A program made the position numbers and the translations under genes. From Billgrantia zhangzhouensis (lineage in GTDB: Bacteria > Pseudomonadota > Gammaproteobacteria > Pseudomonadales > Halomonadaceae): 64,000 nucleotides of DNA. The notes below the pieces were generated by a model, which was not told the origin of the DNA, ran no database searches, and was given only the letters and a program-made list of their open reading frames with translations. Positions 25,119 to 33,378 of the stretch are shown in pieces. The number at the start of each line of letters is the position of its first letter. Position 1 is the first letter of the stretch. The DNA is taken from assembly GCF_021404465.1 (NCBI RefSeq), contig NZ_JABFTT010000011.1, positions 1-64,000 on the forward strand. Direction: 5' to 3'.

Positions 25119-26048
25119 TCACCCCAGCACCTTGCCCTCGCGCCAGTAGCCCATGCTGCTGACGCAGTGCTTGGGCAGCCCGCACTCATTGACCAGGTAG
25201 CGCCGGATACCCAGCGCCACCTTGGTCTCGGCGGCGATCCAGGCGTAGAAGGGAGCGCCGTCGTCGGTTTCCGCGGCTTCCCACAGCAGCTCGTCGTCGC
25301 CTGGCTCCGCTGGCGCCTCGGCGCCGCCTTCGGGGCTGGCGCCCAGGTGGGCGATCTCGTGATGCAGGTCGACGTCGCGAATCGCGCGTAGCAGCCGCTC
25401 GCCGTGAGCGTATCCGGGCGTGGCATCGCGCGGCAGCCAGCGCACCCCGGCGGTGGCGGCTAGTGGTCGGGCGTCATCGCCCAGGGGGACCTCGATCAGT
25501 GCGTCCAACTGTGGGCGATCGGCACGCGCGGCGAGTTCCTCCAGGATGCCGGCCGTCGCCGGCAGGGCCGTTTCGTCGGCCACGATAAGGATGCGCTTCA
25601 CGCCGCGCGGGGGCTTCCATTCGTAACCCACGCCGAGGTTTTCCACCTCGACGACCGGTGCGGTCATGGCCAGGCGCTCGCCCGGCTGGGCGCGCATGGC
25701 CCAGCGCGAGGCGGGGCCTGCGTCGCCGTGCAGCACGAATTCGACATCGACTTCGCCGCGTTCGGCCCGCAGCTCGCGAATGGTATAGGTGCGCATCGGC
25801 GGGCGCAGGGCTTCCGGCAGGGCGCGATAGGAGGCGTACCAGTTTTCGGGCTCGCGCTCGACGCAACCGAACAGGGCATCGAGGCTGCCTTGGGCTTCGG
25901 GGAAGAACAGCTTGATACGCTGGTCCGGCGCGCAGGTGGTCATGCGCGAGACTTCGGGCCCGGTGAACGTGAACCTGACCAGCGAGGCGCTGACCTGATG
26001 CCGGTGGGCAAGGGTGATGTCGAAGACCTGGTAGCTCTGCTTGGCCAT
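25119..26048 (-). CDS. Siderophore-interacting protein (FAD-dependent ferric-siderophore reductase)
   Basis: Cytoplasmic flavoprotein of the SIP/ViuB family that reduces ferric siderophores and releases iron. FAD motif RTYT (in MRTYTIRE), NAD(P)H-binding domain with ILIVADETALPA, and the terminal WIAAETKVALGIRRYLVNEC segment. 309 residues from ATG 26048, which follows GGAGCG. A Fur box lies 43 bases upstream at 26091. It is probably the working enzyme for the uptake operon at 5010-11258, whose own SIP gene is a remnant at 11913. Confidence 0.92.
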   Translation of the reverse strand: MAKQSYQVFDITLAHRHQVSASLVRFTFTGPEVSRMTTCAPDQRIKLFFPEAQGSLDALFGCVEREPENWYASYRALPEALRPPMRTYTIRELRAERGEVDVEFVLHGDAGPASRWAMRAQPGERLAMTAPVVEVENLGVGYEWKPPRGVKRILIVADETALPATAGILEELAARADRPQLDALIEVPLGDDARPLAATAGVRWLPRDATPGYAHGERLLRAIRDVDLHHEIAHLGASPEGGAEAPAEPGDDELLWEAAETDDGAPFYAWIAAETKVALGIRRYLVNECGLPKHCVSSMGYWREGKVLG

Positions 26049-26090
26049 GGTGTGTCGCTCCGCATGAGATGGCGGCAGGCTAGCATTTTC

Positions 26091-26109
26091 GATAATGGTT
26101 CTCAATGCT
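26091..26109. promoter_or_regulatory. Fur box upstream of SIP gene
   Basis: GATAATGGTTCTCAATGCT; on the minus strand AGCATTGAGAACCATTATC matches the 19-base Fur consensus at 13 positions by my count, including the full CATTATC half. It lies just upstream of the SIP start on the minus strand, fitting iron repression of that gene. Confidence 0.65.
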
Positions 26110-26139
26110 ATTTCTCGGTACTATTTCTCAGTGCCGTTC

Positions 26140-26167
26140 CGCCGCCGATGGGGCCCCACCGGCGGCG
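26140..26167 (-). terminator. Hairpin between TAXI operon end and SIP gene
   Basis: Stem CGCCGCCGATGGGG / CCCCACCGGCGGCG with one A-C mismatch and essentially no loop. It lies 31 bases past the stop of the TAXI binding protein gene and could end that operon. No T tract follows on either strand, so it may work with Rho or only as an RNA-stabilising structure. Confidence 0.4.
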
Positions 26168-26198
26168 TGATAAGTGCCCGATGCTGTGAATGGCGTGT

Positions 26199-27182
26199 TT
26201 ACTGCGCTTCGGGCGGCACCAGTTCCTCCGGTACCTCGATACCGATCTCGCGGTAATAGCGCAGCGCACCGGCATGCAGCGGCGTGGCGGTGTTCTCCAC
26301 CGAGATTTCGGCGCTCATGCCCTGGGCCGGGGCGAAGGTCTCGCCCAGCTGCTCGACGTTCTCCCAATAGGCGCGAGTGAATTCGTAGGCGGCTTCCTCG
26401 GAAAGGTCGCTGGTGGCGGCGATACCGATGTAAGTGCCGAGCGTGGTGGCCGCCGGCATGTCGCGGTAGGTGCCTTCGGGGATCTCGGTGGCCGAGAGGA
26501 ACGGTAGCGCCTCGGTGGCGGTAACCACCTGCTCGTCGCTCAGTGAGAGCACGCGCAGCGGGCGTGAGGAGTGCACCTCGGTGAAGGCCGGAATCGGCGG
26601 GATGCCGTTGTAGCTGAAGCCGACGATGCGCCCGTCGACCACGGCATCCGCGGCATCGGACATGCTCATGCGCTGGAAGTCAGGGGCGATGCCCAGGGCA
26701 TTGAACACCAACTCGGTGATGTACTCGCCGCCACCGCCGATGCTGCTGGGGTTGAAGCGCTCGCCCTCGAGATCCTCGAAGGTTTCGATGCCGCTGTCCT
26801 GGCGTACTGCCCAGTGCATGGTCGAAGGCGCCACCCACAGCACCATGCGCATCTGCTCGATGGGGTCGTTCTCGTAGCGCCCCGTGCCGGTGTAGGCCTC
26901 ATAGGCACCCGGGGCGTCGATCAGGCCCATGTCGATCTCGCCGCGGCCGAGACGGATGGCGTTCTCACGCGAGCCGCCGGTCTCGCGCACCGAGACCTCA
27001 AGCGGTGAATCGGCGCTGACCAGCCGTGAAAGCTCCGAGAAGCCGAAGTACCAGCCGGAAGCCGCCGGTGCCACGCCGATGCCGATCGCTTCCTGGGCGG
27101 CGGCTGGCGCGACCAGGCTGGCGGCGAGCGTTGCCGCGGCAAGCGGCTTCAGGGCGTGACGAAGAGAGCTGGGCAGTGTCAT
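26199..27182 (-). CDS. TAXI family TRAP transporter solute-binding protein (second copy)
   Basis: Periplasmic binding protein of the TAXI class. Signal peptide ALKPLAAATLAASLVAPAAAQ (cleavage near residue 29), then GVAPAASGWYFGFSELSRLV and the family core ETGGSRENAIRLGRGEIDMG. 327 residues. It is closely similar to the protein at 30243-31226, sharing HWAVRQDSGIETF, GERFNPSSIGGGGEYITELV and PPIPAFTEVHSSRPLR. As last gene of the operon (27182 down to 26199), it shares the single fused permease with its paralogue. The two probably bind related ligands. Confidence 0.9.
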   Translation of the reverse strand: MTLPSSLRHALKPLAAATLAASLVAPAAAQEAIGIGVAPAASGWYFGFSELSRLVSADSPLEVSVRETGGSRENAIRLGRGEIDMGLIDAPGAYEAYTGTGRYENDPIEQMRMVLWVAPSTMHWAVRQDSGIETFEDLEGERFNPSSIGGGGEYITELVFNALGIAPDFQRMSMSDAADAVVDGRIVGFSYNGIPPIPAFTEVHSSRPLRVLSLSDEQVVTATEALPFLSATEIPEGTYRDMPAATTLGTYIGIAATSDLSEEAAYEFTRAYWENVEQLGETFAPAQGMSAEISVENTATPLHAGALRYYREIGIEVPEELVPPEAQ

Positions 27183-27243
27183 GGCGTATCTCCTTGTGCT
27201 GTTGTTTGTTGTTGGCCGTGCTTGGCGTGTCGTACTTCTCCCT

Positions 27244-28191
27244 TCACTCGGCCAGGTTCTTCACCGGCCGGCCCGCCTCGAAGGCCAGCAGGTTGTCGAA
27301 GGCATCGCCGAAGTAGAGTTCGTAGCTGTCCTTCTCCACATAGCCCAGGTGCGGTGTGGCGAGGAAATTGGGCAGCGTGAGCAGCGGATGGCGGGTCACC
27401 GGCTCCTCTTCGAACACGTCTACCGCGGCGCGGCCCGGGCGGCCCTTGCGCAGCGCCTCTTCCAGCGCTCCCGGTACGATCAGTGGCGCGCGGCTGGTGT
27501 TAACCAGTAAGGCGCTGGGCTTCATGCGCGCAAGATCCTCGCTGGTGACGATGCCGCGAGTGTCGGCGTTCAGGCGCAGGTGCAGGCTGAGCACGTCGCT
27601 GCGTTCGAACAGCTCGGCCTGGCTTGCCGCCACTTCGAGGCCGGCCTCGGCGGCGCGGGTGCGGGTGCCCTCGCGGCCCCACACCAGCACGTTCATCTCG
27701 AAGGCCTGGCCGTAGCGGGCGATCAGTTGGCCGATCTTGCCGTAGCCGAAGATCCCCAGGGTGCGGCCCTTGAGACCGGTGCCCAGGGTGCGCTGCCAGC
27801 GGCCGGCCTTGAGGTTCTCGAACTCCTCGGGAATGTGCCGCATGGCCGCCAGCACCAGGCCCCAGGTGAGTTCGGCGGCGGCATGGGGAGAGCCGGTGCC
27901 GGCCATGACCGTGACGCCGTGGCGCTTGCAGGCGGCCATGTCGACGTGGGCCGCGCCGCCGCCGGTCTGGCTGATCGCCTTGAGCCGGGGCAGTCGGGCC
28001 AGCAGGGACTCGGTGATCGGCGTGCGCTCGCGAATCAGTACCAGGGCATCGGCGTCGGCGAAGCGTTCCACCAGGGCGTCCTCGTCGCTCACGCTGTCGT
28101 TGTAGATGGTGACTTCCTTGCCCTCCAGCTTGGTGAAGGCGTCGAGATGGCGCACGCAGTCCTGATAGTCCTCGGGGATCACGATCTTCAT
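27244..28191 (-). CDS. D-2-hydroxyacid dehydrogenase family protein (NAD-binding)
   Basis: Oxidoreductase of the D-isomer 2-hydroxyacid dehydrogenase family, 315 residues. NAD-binding GIFGYGKIGQLIARYG, catalytic Arg in LVNTSRAPLIVPG, Glu in DVFEEEPV and His in ATPHLGYVEKDSYELYF. The start is fixed by the ATGA overlap with the TRAP permease stop (28188-28191). Interconverts a 2-oxoacid and a D-2-hydroxyacid. Its place between permease and second binding protein suggests that the imported solute is such an acid. Confidence 0.9.
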   Translation of the reverse strand: MKIVIPEDYQDCVRHLDAFTKLEGKEVTIYNDSVSDEDALVERFADADALVLIRERTPITESLLARLPRLKAISQTGGGAAHVDMAACKRHGVTVMAGTGSPHAAAELTWGLVLAAMRHIPEEFENLKAGRWQRTLGTGLKGRTLGIFGYGKIGQLIARYGQAFEMNVLVWGREGTRTRAAEAGLEVAASQAELFERSDVLSLHLRLNADTRGIVTSEDLARMKPSALLVNTSRAPLIVPGALEEALRKGRPGRAAVDVFEEEPVTRHPLLTLPNFLATPHLGYVEKDSYELYFGDAFDNLLAFEAGRPVKNLAE

Positions 28192-30146
28192 TGGGCAGGC
28201 TCCTTGCTGGCCGCAGGTGAAGAAGAAGCTCCTAATTTGCTTCGGTTCAGCCGATATTGCCAGGCCCACACGGCGCCGATCAGGGCGATGCCCAGCGCGT
28301 CGGTAATCAGTTGGCCACTGATCAGCATCAGCGCCGCGGCCAGCAGCAGGCCGCGCTCGGGCCAGGAGCAGGGGCGCAGGAAATAGCCGATGGTGGAGGC
28401 CGCCAGGGCAATGATGCCGAGCACGCCGCTGCCTACCGCCAGGGCTATCTCCAGCCCCGTGCCGTTGCCCAGCAGCGGCGGATGGTAGATGAACATGTAG
28501 GGGATCAAGAAGCCGCCCAGCGAGATCTTGGTGGCGGTGAGCGCGGTGCGGAACCAGTGCGAGCCAGCGATGGCGCCGCCAATGTAGGCGGCCAGCGCCA
28601 CCGGCGGCGTGACGCCCGAGAGGATGGCGAAGTAAAGGATGAACAGGTGGGCCGAGAGGCTCGGCAGCCCGGCCTCGACGAAGGCGGCGGCGACCACCGA
28701 GGCGGCCAGCATGTAGGCGGCCACGGTGGGCAGGCCCATGCCGAGGATGATCGCCACTACCATGGCCAGCAGCAGGGTGACCAGCACGTCGCCGCCGCTG
28801 ACGACGAGGATCACCGAGGAGACCTTGAGCCCCAGACCGGTGAGGCTGATCACCGAGGCGATGATCGCCACGCTGCCGATGATCACCGCGATCATGGCGG
28901 CGGTCATGGCGCCGGCCTCCAGCGCCGCCGGCAGCGACTTGAGGCGCTCGACTAAGGTGCCGGGGCTGCGCCAGGAGAACAGGTAGAGCAGCAGCGCCGT
29001 GAAGTAAGCCGCCACCGCTGCGGTGGTGGGTGTGTAGCGCATCACCAGCAGTGCGATCAGCACCGCCAGGGGGATCGCCAGGGTCTCGATGTTGTAGAGG
29101 CCCTGGCGCAGGGTCGGGCGTTCCGCCTTGGGGATGGGGTTGAGCCCGAGGCGCTTGGCCTCGAAGTGCACGCTCATCCAGATGGCGAGGTAGAACAGCA
29201 GCGCCGGGATCAGCGCGGCGCCGATGATGTTCAGGTAGCTGGTCGAGATCACGTCGGCCATGACGAAGGCTGCTGCGCTCATCACCGGCGGCAGGATCTG
29301 GCCGCCAGTGGAGGCGGAGGCCTCCGTGGCGGCGGCGAAACGCGGGCTGTAACCGTTGCGCTTCATCAGCGGGATGGTGAATACCCCGGTGGTGGCCACG
29401 TTGGCCGCGGTGCTGCCGCTGATGCTGCCGAACATGGCGCTGCACAGGGTAGCGGCCTTGGCTGGGCCGCCGGCCATGCCCCCTGTAGCGGCGTTGGAGA
29501 GGCGCATGAAAGTGTCGCCACCGCCAGTGGTGACCAGCAGCGCGCCGAACATGATGAAGATCACGATCACCGTGGAGGAGGTGCGCATCAGGCTGCCGTA
29601 AACGCCGGTGGGGCTCATGTAGAAGGTGGCCACCAGGTCATCCCAGCGGAAGCCGCCATGGCCCCAAACGCCAGGCAGGTAGTGGCCGAAAGCCGCATAG
29701 GCCAGGGCGATCAGCACCAGGATGGGAAAGGCCAGGCCGATCGCGCGGCGGCATGCCTCCAGCAGCAGCAGGATGGCCGAGGCCCCGAGCACCAGGTCCA
29801 ATGTGGTGGGCATCAGGTAACCCAACTGGTAGATGATGCGATCGAAGTGGTGGATGTAGTAAGCGCTGATGGCCACACCCAGCGCGACCGGCACGATGTC
29901 GAACCAGGGCACGCGGTCGGCGTCCCGTGCCCGGCAGCGGTAAGCCAGGAAGATCAGCGGAATGGCGAACAGCAAGTGCACGGCGTTCTGCGTGTTCACT
30001 GGGCCGGTAACGGCGGTGTAGAGATGGAACAGCGCCATGGACACCGCGGCAAGACGCGTTATCAGGAACCAGAAGCCCGTGAGCTTCCGCTTTCCCGAAT
30101 CCTCGGAATATTTTTCGACCACTTTCGGGTTTTCAGGGGTGTCCAT
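28188..30146 (-). CDS. TRAP transporter permease, fused 4TM/12TM subunits (TAXI type)
   Basis: Single-chain TRAP permease of 652 residues in which the small (DctQ-like, N-terminal) and large (DctM-like) parts are fused, as usual for TAXI systems. Many hydrophobic helices; conserved stretches SGSTAANVATTGVFTIPLMK, ASTGGQILPPVMSAAAFVMA and GMGLPTVAAYMLAA. It imports an organic anion with sodium or protons. It is preceded by one TAXI binding protein gene and followed, after the dehydrogenase, by another. The last codons overlap the dehydrogenase start. Confidence 0.92.
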   Translation of the reverse strand: MDTPENPKVVEKYSEDSGKRKLTGFWFLITRLAAVSMALFHLYTAVTGPVNTQNAVHLLFAIPLIFLAYRCRARDADRVPWFDIVPVALGVAISAYYIHHFDRIIYQLGYLMPTTLDLVLGASAILLLLEACRRAIGLAFPILVLIALAYAAFGHYLPGVWGHGGFRWDDLVATFYMSPTGVYGSLMRTSSTVIVIFIMFGALLVTTGGGDTFMRLSNAATGGMAGGPAKAATLCSAMFGSISGSTAANVATTGVFTIPLMKRNGYSPRFAAATEASASTGGQILPPVMSAAAFVMADVISTSYLNIIGAALIPALLFYLAIWMSVHFEAKRLGLNPIPKAERPTLRQGLYNIETLAIPLAVLIALLVMRYTPTTAAVAAYFTALLLYLFSWRSPGTLVERLKSLPAALEAGAMTAAMIAVIIGSVAIIASVISLTGLGLKVSSVILVVSGGDVLVTLLLAMVVAIILGMGLPTVAAYMLAASVVAAAFVEAGLPSLSAHLFILYFAILSGVTPPVALAAYIGGAIAGSHWFRTALTATKISLGGFLIPYMFIYHPPLLGNGTGLEIALAVGSGVLGIIALAASTIGYFLRPCSWPERGLLLAAALMLISGQLITDALGIALIGAVWAWQYRLNRSKLGASSSPAASKEPAQ

Positions 30147-30242
30147 CGGATGACTCCCGTGCCGCCGCGTTCGGAGGGCGGCGGCGGCACGTCATGCTGT
30201 GGTTACGGTTTGCCCCGCGGCTGGCGCGGGGCAGGGGGCGGC

Positions 30243-31226
30243 TTATTGCGCTTCGGGTGGCAGGACGTCGTCGGGAATGTCGAGTCCCAGCTCCTGATAG
30301 TAGCGCAGCGCCCCGGCGTGCAGCGGGAAGGTGGCGTTGTCGATGACAGTCTGCGGCGTCACGCCCTCGGCGGGCTTGAACGAGGCCGCGACTTGCTCCT
30401 GATTCTCCCAGTATGCCTTGGTGATCTCGTAAACCACATCATCGTCGAGGTCGGCGTTGGCGGCCACGCCCATGTAGATACCGAGCGATGTTGCCTCGGG
30501 CATGTTGCGGTAGGTGCCTTCCGGGATCACGGTGCCGGTCAGGAAGGGCAGCTCTTCGGTGACTTGATCGACCTGCTCCTCGGAGAGCGACAGCAGCCGC
30601 AGCGGGCGTGACGAATGCACCTCGGTGAAGGCCGGAATCGGTGGTACGCCGTTATAGCTGAAGCCGACCAGGCGTCCGTCGACCACGCCCTCGGCGGCAT
30701 CGTCGATGCGCATGCGCTGGAAGTCGGGCTCCACGCCGAGGATGTCGAATACCAGCTCGGTGATGTATTCGCCGCCGCCACCGATGCTGCTGGGGTTGAA
30801 GCGCTCGCCGTTGAGGCCTTCGAAGGTTTCGATGCCGCTGTCCTGGCGCACTGCCCAGTGCATGGTGGACGGAGCGATCCAGTAGATCAGCCGGGCATCC
30901 GGGTTGGGGGTGTCCTCGAAGCGGCCGGTGCCGTTGTACATTTCATAACCCACCAGGGCTTCGGTGAAGGCCAGGTCGAGGTCGCCGCGGGTTAGGCGAA
31001 TGGCGTTCTCGCGGGTGCCGCCGGTCTCGCGCACGGTAATCTCGTATGGGGTATTGGCGCTGATCACCCGTGCGCCCTCGGATATGCCGAAGAACCAGCC
31101 GGTGCCGGTGGGAACGGCGCCGAGGTTGAGTGCGGTATCGGCCTGGGTAGTGGTGGCCGCCAGGCTGCCGAGTACCAGCAGGGAGGCGGGAATGGTCTGG
31201 CGTGCTTTCCAGCGGAATTGCATCAT
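30243..31226 (-). CDS. TAXI family TRAP transporter solute-binding protein (first copy)
   Basis: First gene of the TAXI-TRAP operon. Signal peptide TIPASLLVLGSLAATTTQA (cleavage near residue 29), then LGAVPTGTGWFFGISEGARV and the core ETGGTRENAIRLTRGDLDLA. 327 residues, same length as its paralogue at 26199 and more than half identical by eye. Start ATG 31226 or the next codon, ATG 31223, with AGAGGA upstream. Control probably involves the GGTATACC palindrome at 31477-31492. Confidence 0.9.
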   Translation of the reverse strand: MMQFRWKARQTIPASLLVLGSLAATTTQADTALNLGAVPTGTGWFFGISEGARVISANTPYEITVRETGGTRENAIRLTRGDLDLAFTEALVGYEMYNGTGRFEDTPNPDARLIYWIAPSTMHWAVRQDSGIETFEGLNGERFNPSSIGGGGEYITELVFDILGVEPDFQRMRIDDAAEGVVDGRLVGFSYNGVPPIPAFTEVHSSRPLRLLSLSEEQVDQVTEELPFLTGTVIPEGTYRNMPEATSLGIYMGVAANADLDDDVVYEITKAYWENQEQVAASFKPAEGVTPQTVIDNATFPLHAGALRYYQELGLDIPDDVLPPEAQ

Positions 31227-31476
31227 TGTTATGTCCTCTTGCGGTTAGAGAGGCTATTTCTCGTCAGACAAAATATTTGGGGCCTCTCCTGATCGAATCG
31301 GGCTGTTGAGGGCTGCCTGCCTGGGGGCACCCCGTTGCGGCGCGAAAAGGCGAATCAACATCGCCATACTCTATTGATACCTGCGCGCCATGGCCTTGTG
31401 TATTGGTAATTCATGATCCTGCCTTCGCGAACGGAGAAGTCTGAGAGAGGAATGCGCAAGGGGAAGGGGAGTGCGT

Positions 31477-31492
31477 TATGGTATACCGAATT
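31477..31492. promoter_or_regulatory. GntR-type operator candidate, leftward operon
   Basis: TTATGGTATACCGAAT, whose core GGTATACC is a perfect palindrome and matches the centre of FadR-subfamily GntR sites such as TTGGTATACCAA (known for UxuR/ExuR-like regulators). It lies about 250 bases upstream of the TAXI binding protein gene. No regulator gene is adjacent. Confidence 0.5.
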
Positions 31493-31622
31493 TCGATGGC
31501 TTTCTCTGCATGCCAGGCCTCTCCAGCGCCCGCAAGGTCTGGCGATGACGCTGAGAGTTCACTAGAAGAATAGAGAGTTACCGTCGCATCGGGGCGTCAG
31601 GAAAATAATCGATTATTCATGG

Positions 31623-31680
31623 TTGACAGGTTTTTATCGCTTGGCTAGTCTCAGTGATGTATGAAGTTGGTATACCAACT
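31623..31680 (+). promoter_or_regulatory. Promoter and palindromic operator of the DUF2294-like gene
   Basis: TTGACA (31623-31628), 17 bases, then TAGTCT (31646-31651) form a plausible sigma-70 promoter. Immediately downstream, AGTTGGTATACCAACT (31665-31680) is a perfect 16-base palindrome of the FadR-type GntR class, placed where bound repressor would block initiation. Confidence 0.65.
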
Positions 31681-31714
31681 GGCGAGAGCCAGCCGAGCCG
31701 ATGCGAGGTAGACC

Positions 31715-32098
31715 ATGAGCGCCTTGGACAGTCATTCCCCGGGCACCTACTCCCTGGGGCAGTTCAAGCAGGAGCTGATCAAGGACTACAACGAGGTCAA
31801 CCATCGCATCTTCGGTATCGGTGTGGTGCGCCAGAAGGTCGACGTGCAGGGCGACAAGATACTCATCGTCGCGCTACACAAGCGGGTTCCCTCGCTGGCC
31901 TATCTAAATACACTGAACAGCAACGTGAGCGAGCTGGCCGACCACTACTTGATCAAGGGTTTCAAGAACGAATTCAAGCAGCTGCTGGTAGAGAAGTACG
32001 GCTTCGAGATCGTTTCCATCTTCAAGGACTACGACGCGCAGGCCGAGCTTTCCGCTACCGTGGTGTTGTTGCAACGAGACGTGCGCGACTACCTCTGA
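31715..32098 (+). CDS. DUF2294-like (MpsC-type) small cytoplasmic protein
   Basis: 127 residues with no signal peptide or membrane helix. The pattern (helix QFKQELIKDYNEV, strand GDKILIVALHKRV, helix KNEFKQLLVEKY, then EIVSIFKDYDAQAELSATVV) resembles the DUF2294 family, also called MpsC after a Bacillus sodium-translocation study. The assignment is by eye and moderate. It starts 35 bases after the palindromic operator and ends before an intrinsic terminator, so it may be expressed mainly alone, with read-through to NIF3. Confidence 0.55.
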   Translation: MSALDSHSPGTYSLGQFKQELIKDYNEVNHRIFGIGVVRQKVDVQGDKILIVALHKRVPSLAYLNTLNSNVSELADHYLIKGFKNEFKQLLVEKYGFEIVSIFKDYDAQAELSATVVLLQRDVRDYL

Positions 32099-32186
32099 CC
32101 CCAACGTCAGGGCATAGACCGCAAGTCCGTACAGGAAAGACCGTTGACTGGTGATGTGAACTCGCCCTGACAGGACGAGTGCTCGA

Positions 32187-32241
32187 GACCGTCAGCGCAG
32201 TTGGAGGCAAAGGCCTCTCGCTGTGCTGGCGGTCTTTTTTT
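32187..32241 (+). terminator. Rho-independent terminator after DUF2294-like gene
   Basis: Long imperfect stem: GACCGTCAGCGCAG (32187-32200) pairs with CTGTGCTGGCGGTC (32221-32234), enclosing a smaller GGAGGCAAAGGCCTC hairpin, and is followed by TTTTTTT (32235-32241). Classic intrinsic terminator on the plus strand, between the DUF2294-like and NIF3 genes. Confidence 0.75.
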
Positions 32242-32264
32242 GTGGCTAAGAGAGGAGAAATGCG

Positions 32265-33287
32265 ATGGCCAAGGTAGCGGATATCGTCAATGCAATGAGC
32301 GTGATAACGGGCGGCAGAACGGTTTCGTCCATGGAGGAGGTAAAGAGCGGGAAGCATCCTTTCGTGATTCTCAAGTCGTCCGGCATCTACGGCAAGGAGG
32401 TGTTGGAGATTCCGGGGCTGATCTACGGCGACGCAAACAAGGAGGTGAAGAAGATCGCCGTGTGCATGACCATGACCGAGCTGGTGATCGAACTGGCGGG
32501 CGCCACCGGCGTGGATGCCGTCGTGGCGCATCACCCCATCGCCGATGCCGCCAGTTGCGGCGGGGTGACGCTGAAGCACTATCTCGATCTCTACGACGTG
32601 GCGGGGCTAGAGTGCCACGAGGCCTTTCACGGCCTGCATCCCGGCATTCCCTTCCTGCACGGCCACAAGGTGCTGAAGGGCAGCATTTCCTACGGCGGCG
32701 TGCATGGCAATATCGTGTTCGTGGGCCGGGCGCTGCCGGGTATCGCCACCCTGGGCGACATTCTCGACCGCCTGGACGGCTTCATGGCGCTGGATCAGGA
32801 CCGCGCCCTGCTGGCCGAGGAGCGCCTGGTGCGCGGCATCGAGGAAATCCGCGAAACCAGTGTGGAGACCCGCGGCTTCATCCATCTCGGCGAGCGCGGC
32901 AGCCGGGTCGAGAATGTGCTGCACATCTTTCCGCATACCGGTTTCTCGCCGGAGAACCTGCGTCAGGCCGTGGCCGAGAATCCCGATGTGGATACCGTGC
33001 TGGCTTCGATCAGCCGCGTCTATGCCGGCCACGAACTGATCGAGACGGCCCGTGAGCTGGGGCTCAACTTCCTGGTCGGCAACTGCCATGTGATGGAGAT
33101 TCTGGAAAACGGACTGCCGCTGGCCCATGCCCTCGCTGAGCTGCTCGAAGGCGTGGAAGTGGTGCTGTTCCGTGACCGGGTCACCTCCACGCCGGCACAC
33201 AAGGTCGGCAACGCGGCCATGCAGGCCTATGCACGCGAGATGTCGGCGAGCCATCTATTGGGCAAGCATGCCTTGAGCGAGACCTAG
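32265..33287 (+). CDS. NIF3-like dinuclear metal-centre protein (DUF34)
   Basis: Member of the NIF3/DUF34 family, conserved hexameric proteins with a two-metal centre whose biochemical role is not settled (GTP cyclohydrolase I type 2-like fold). The metal motif VDAVVAHHPIADAA lies at about residues 85-98, and a second metal-ligand region is GNCHVMEILENG near 280. At 340 residues it is longer than common members (about 250). AGAGGAGAAATGCG precedes ATG 32265. It lies upstream of a GATE-type permease, probably in the same transcript. Confidence 0.82.
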   Translation: MAKVADIVNAMSVITGGRTVSSMEEVKSGKHPFVILKSSGIYGKEVLEIPGLIYGDANKEVKKIAVCMTMTELVIELAGATGVDAVVAHHPIADAASCGGVTLKHYLDLYDVAGLECHEAFHGLHPGIPFLHGHKVLKGSISYGGVHGNIVFVGRALPGIATLGDILDRLDGFMALDQDRALLAEERLVRGIEEIRETSVETRGFIHLGERGSRVENVLHIFPHTGFSPENLRQAVAENPDVDTVLASISRVYAGHELIETARELGLNFLVGNCHVMEILENGLPLAHALAELLEGVEVVLFRDRVTSTPAHKVGNAAMQAYAREMSASHLLGKHALSET

Positions 33288-33378
33288 GCGGACACAGGTA
33301 CATGACACGTTAAACACAGGTTATCCACAATCGCCCGATCAATGACAAGGCCCATTCAAAAACAATAGAGGCACCGAC

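Larger units (their letters stand above)
31227..31714. other. Divergent control region of TAXI-TRAP and DUF2294/NIF3 genes
   Basis: No gene seen in these 488 bases. The region holds two palindromes centred on GGTATACC (31477-31492 and 31665-31680), a promoter at 31623-31651, and otherwise unremarkable sequence. Confidence 0.6.

Noticed and set aside
28192..29445. Upstream extension of the 2-hydroxyacid dehydrogenase
   Set aside because: His/Arg/Gln-rich shadow of the TRAP permease; the dehydrogenase fold starts at MKIVIPEDYQD (28191).
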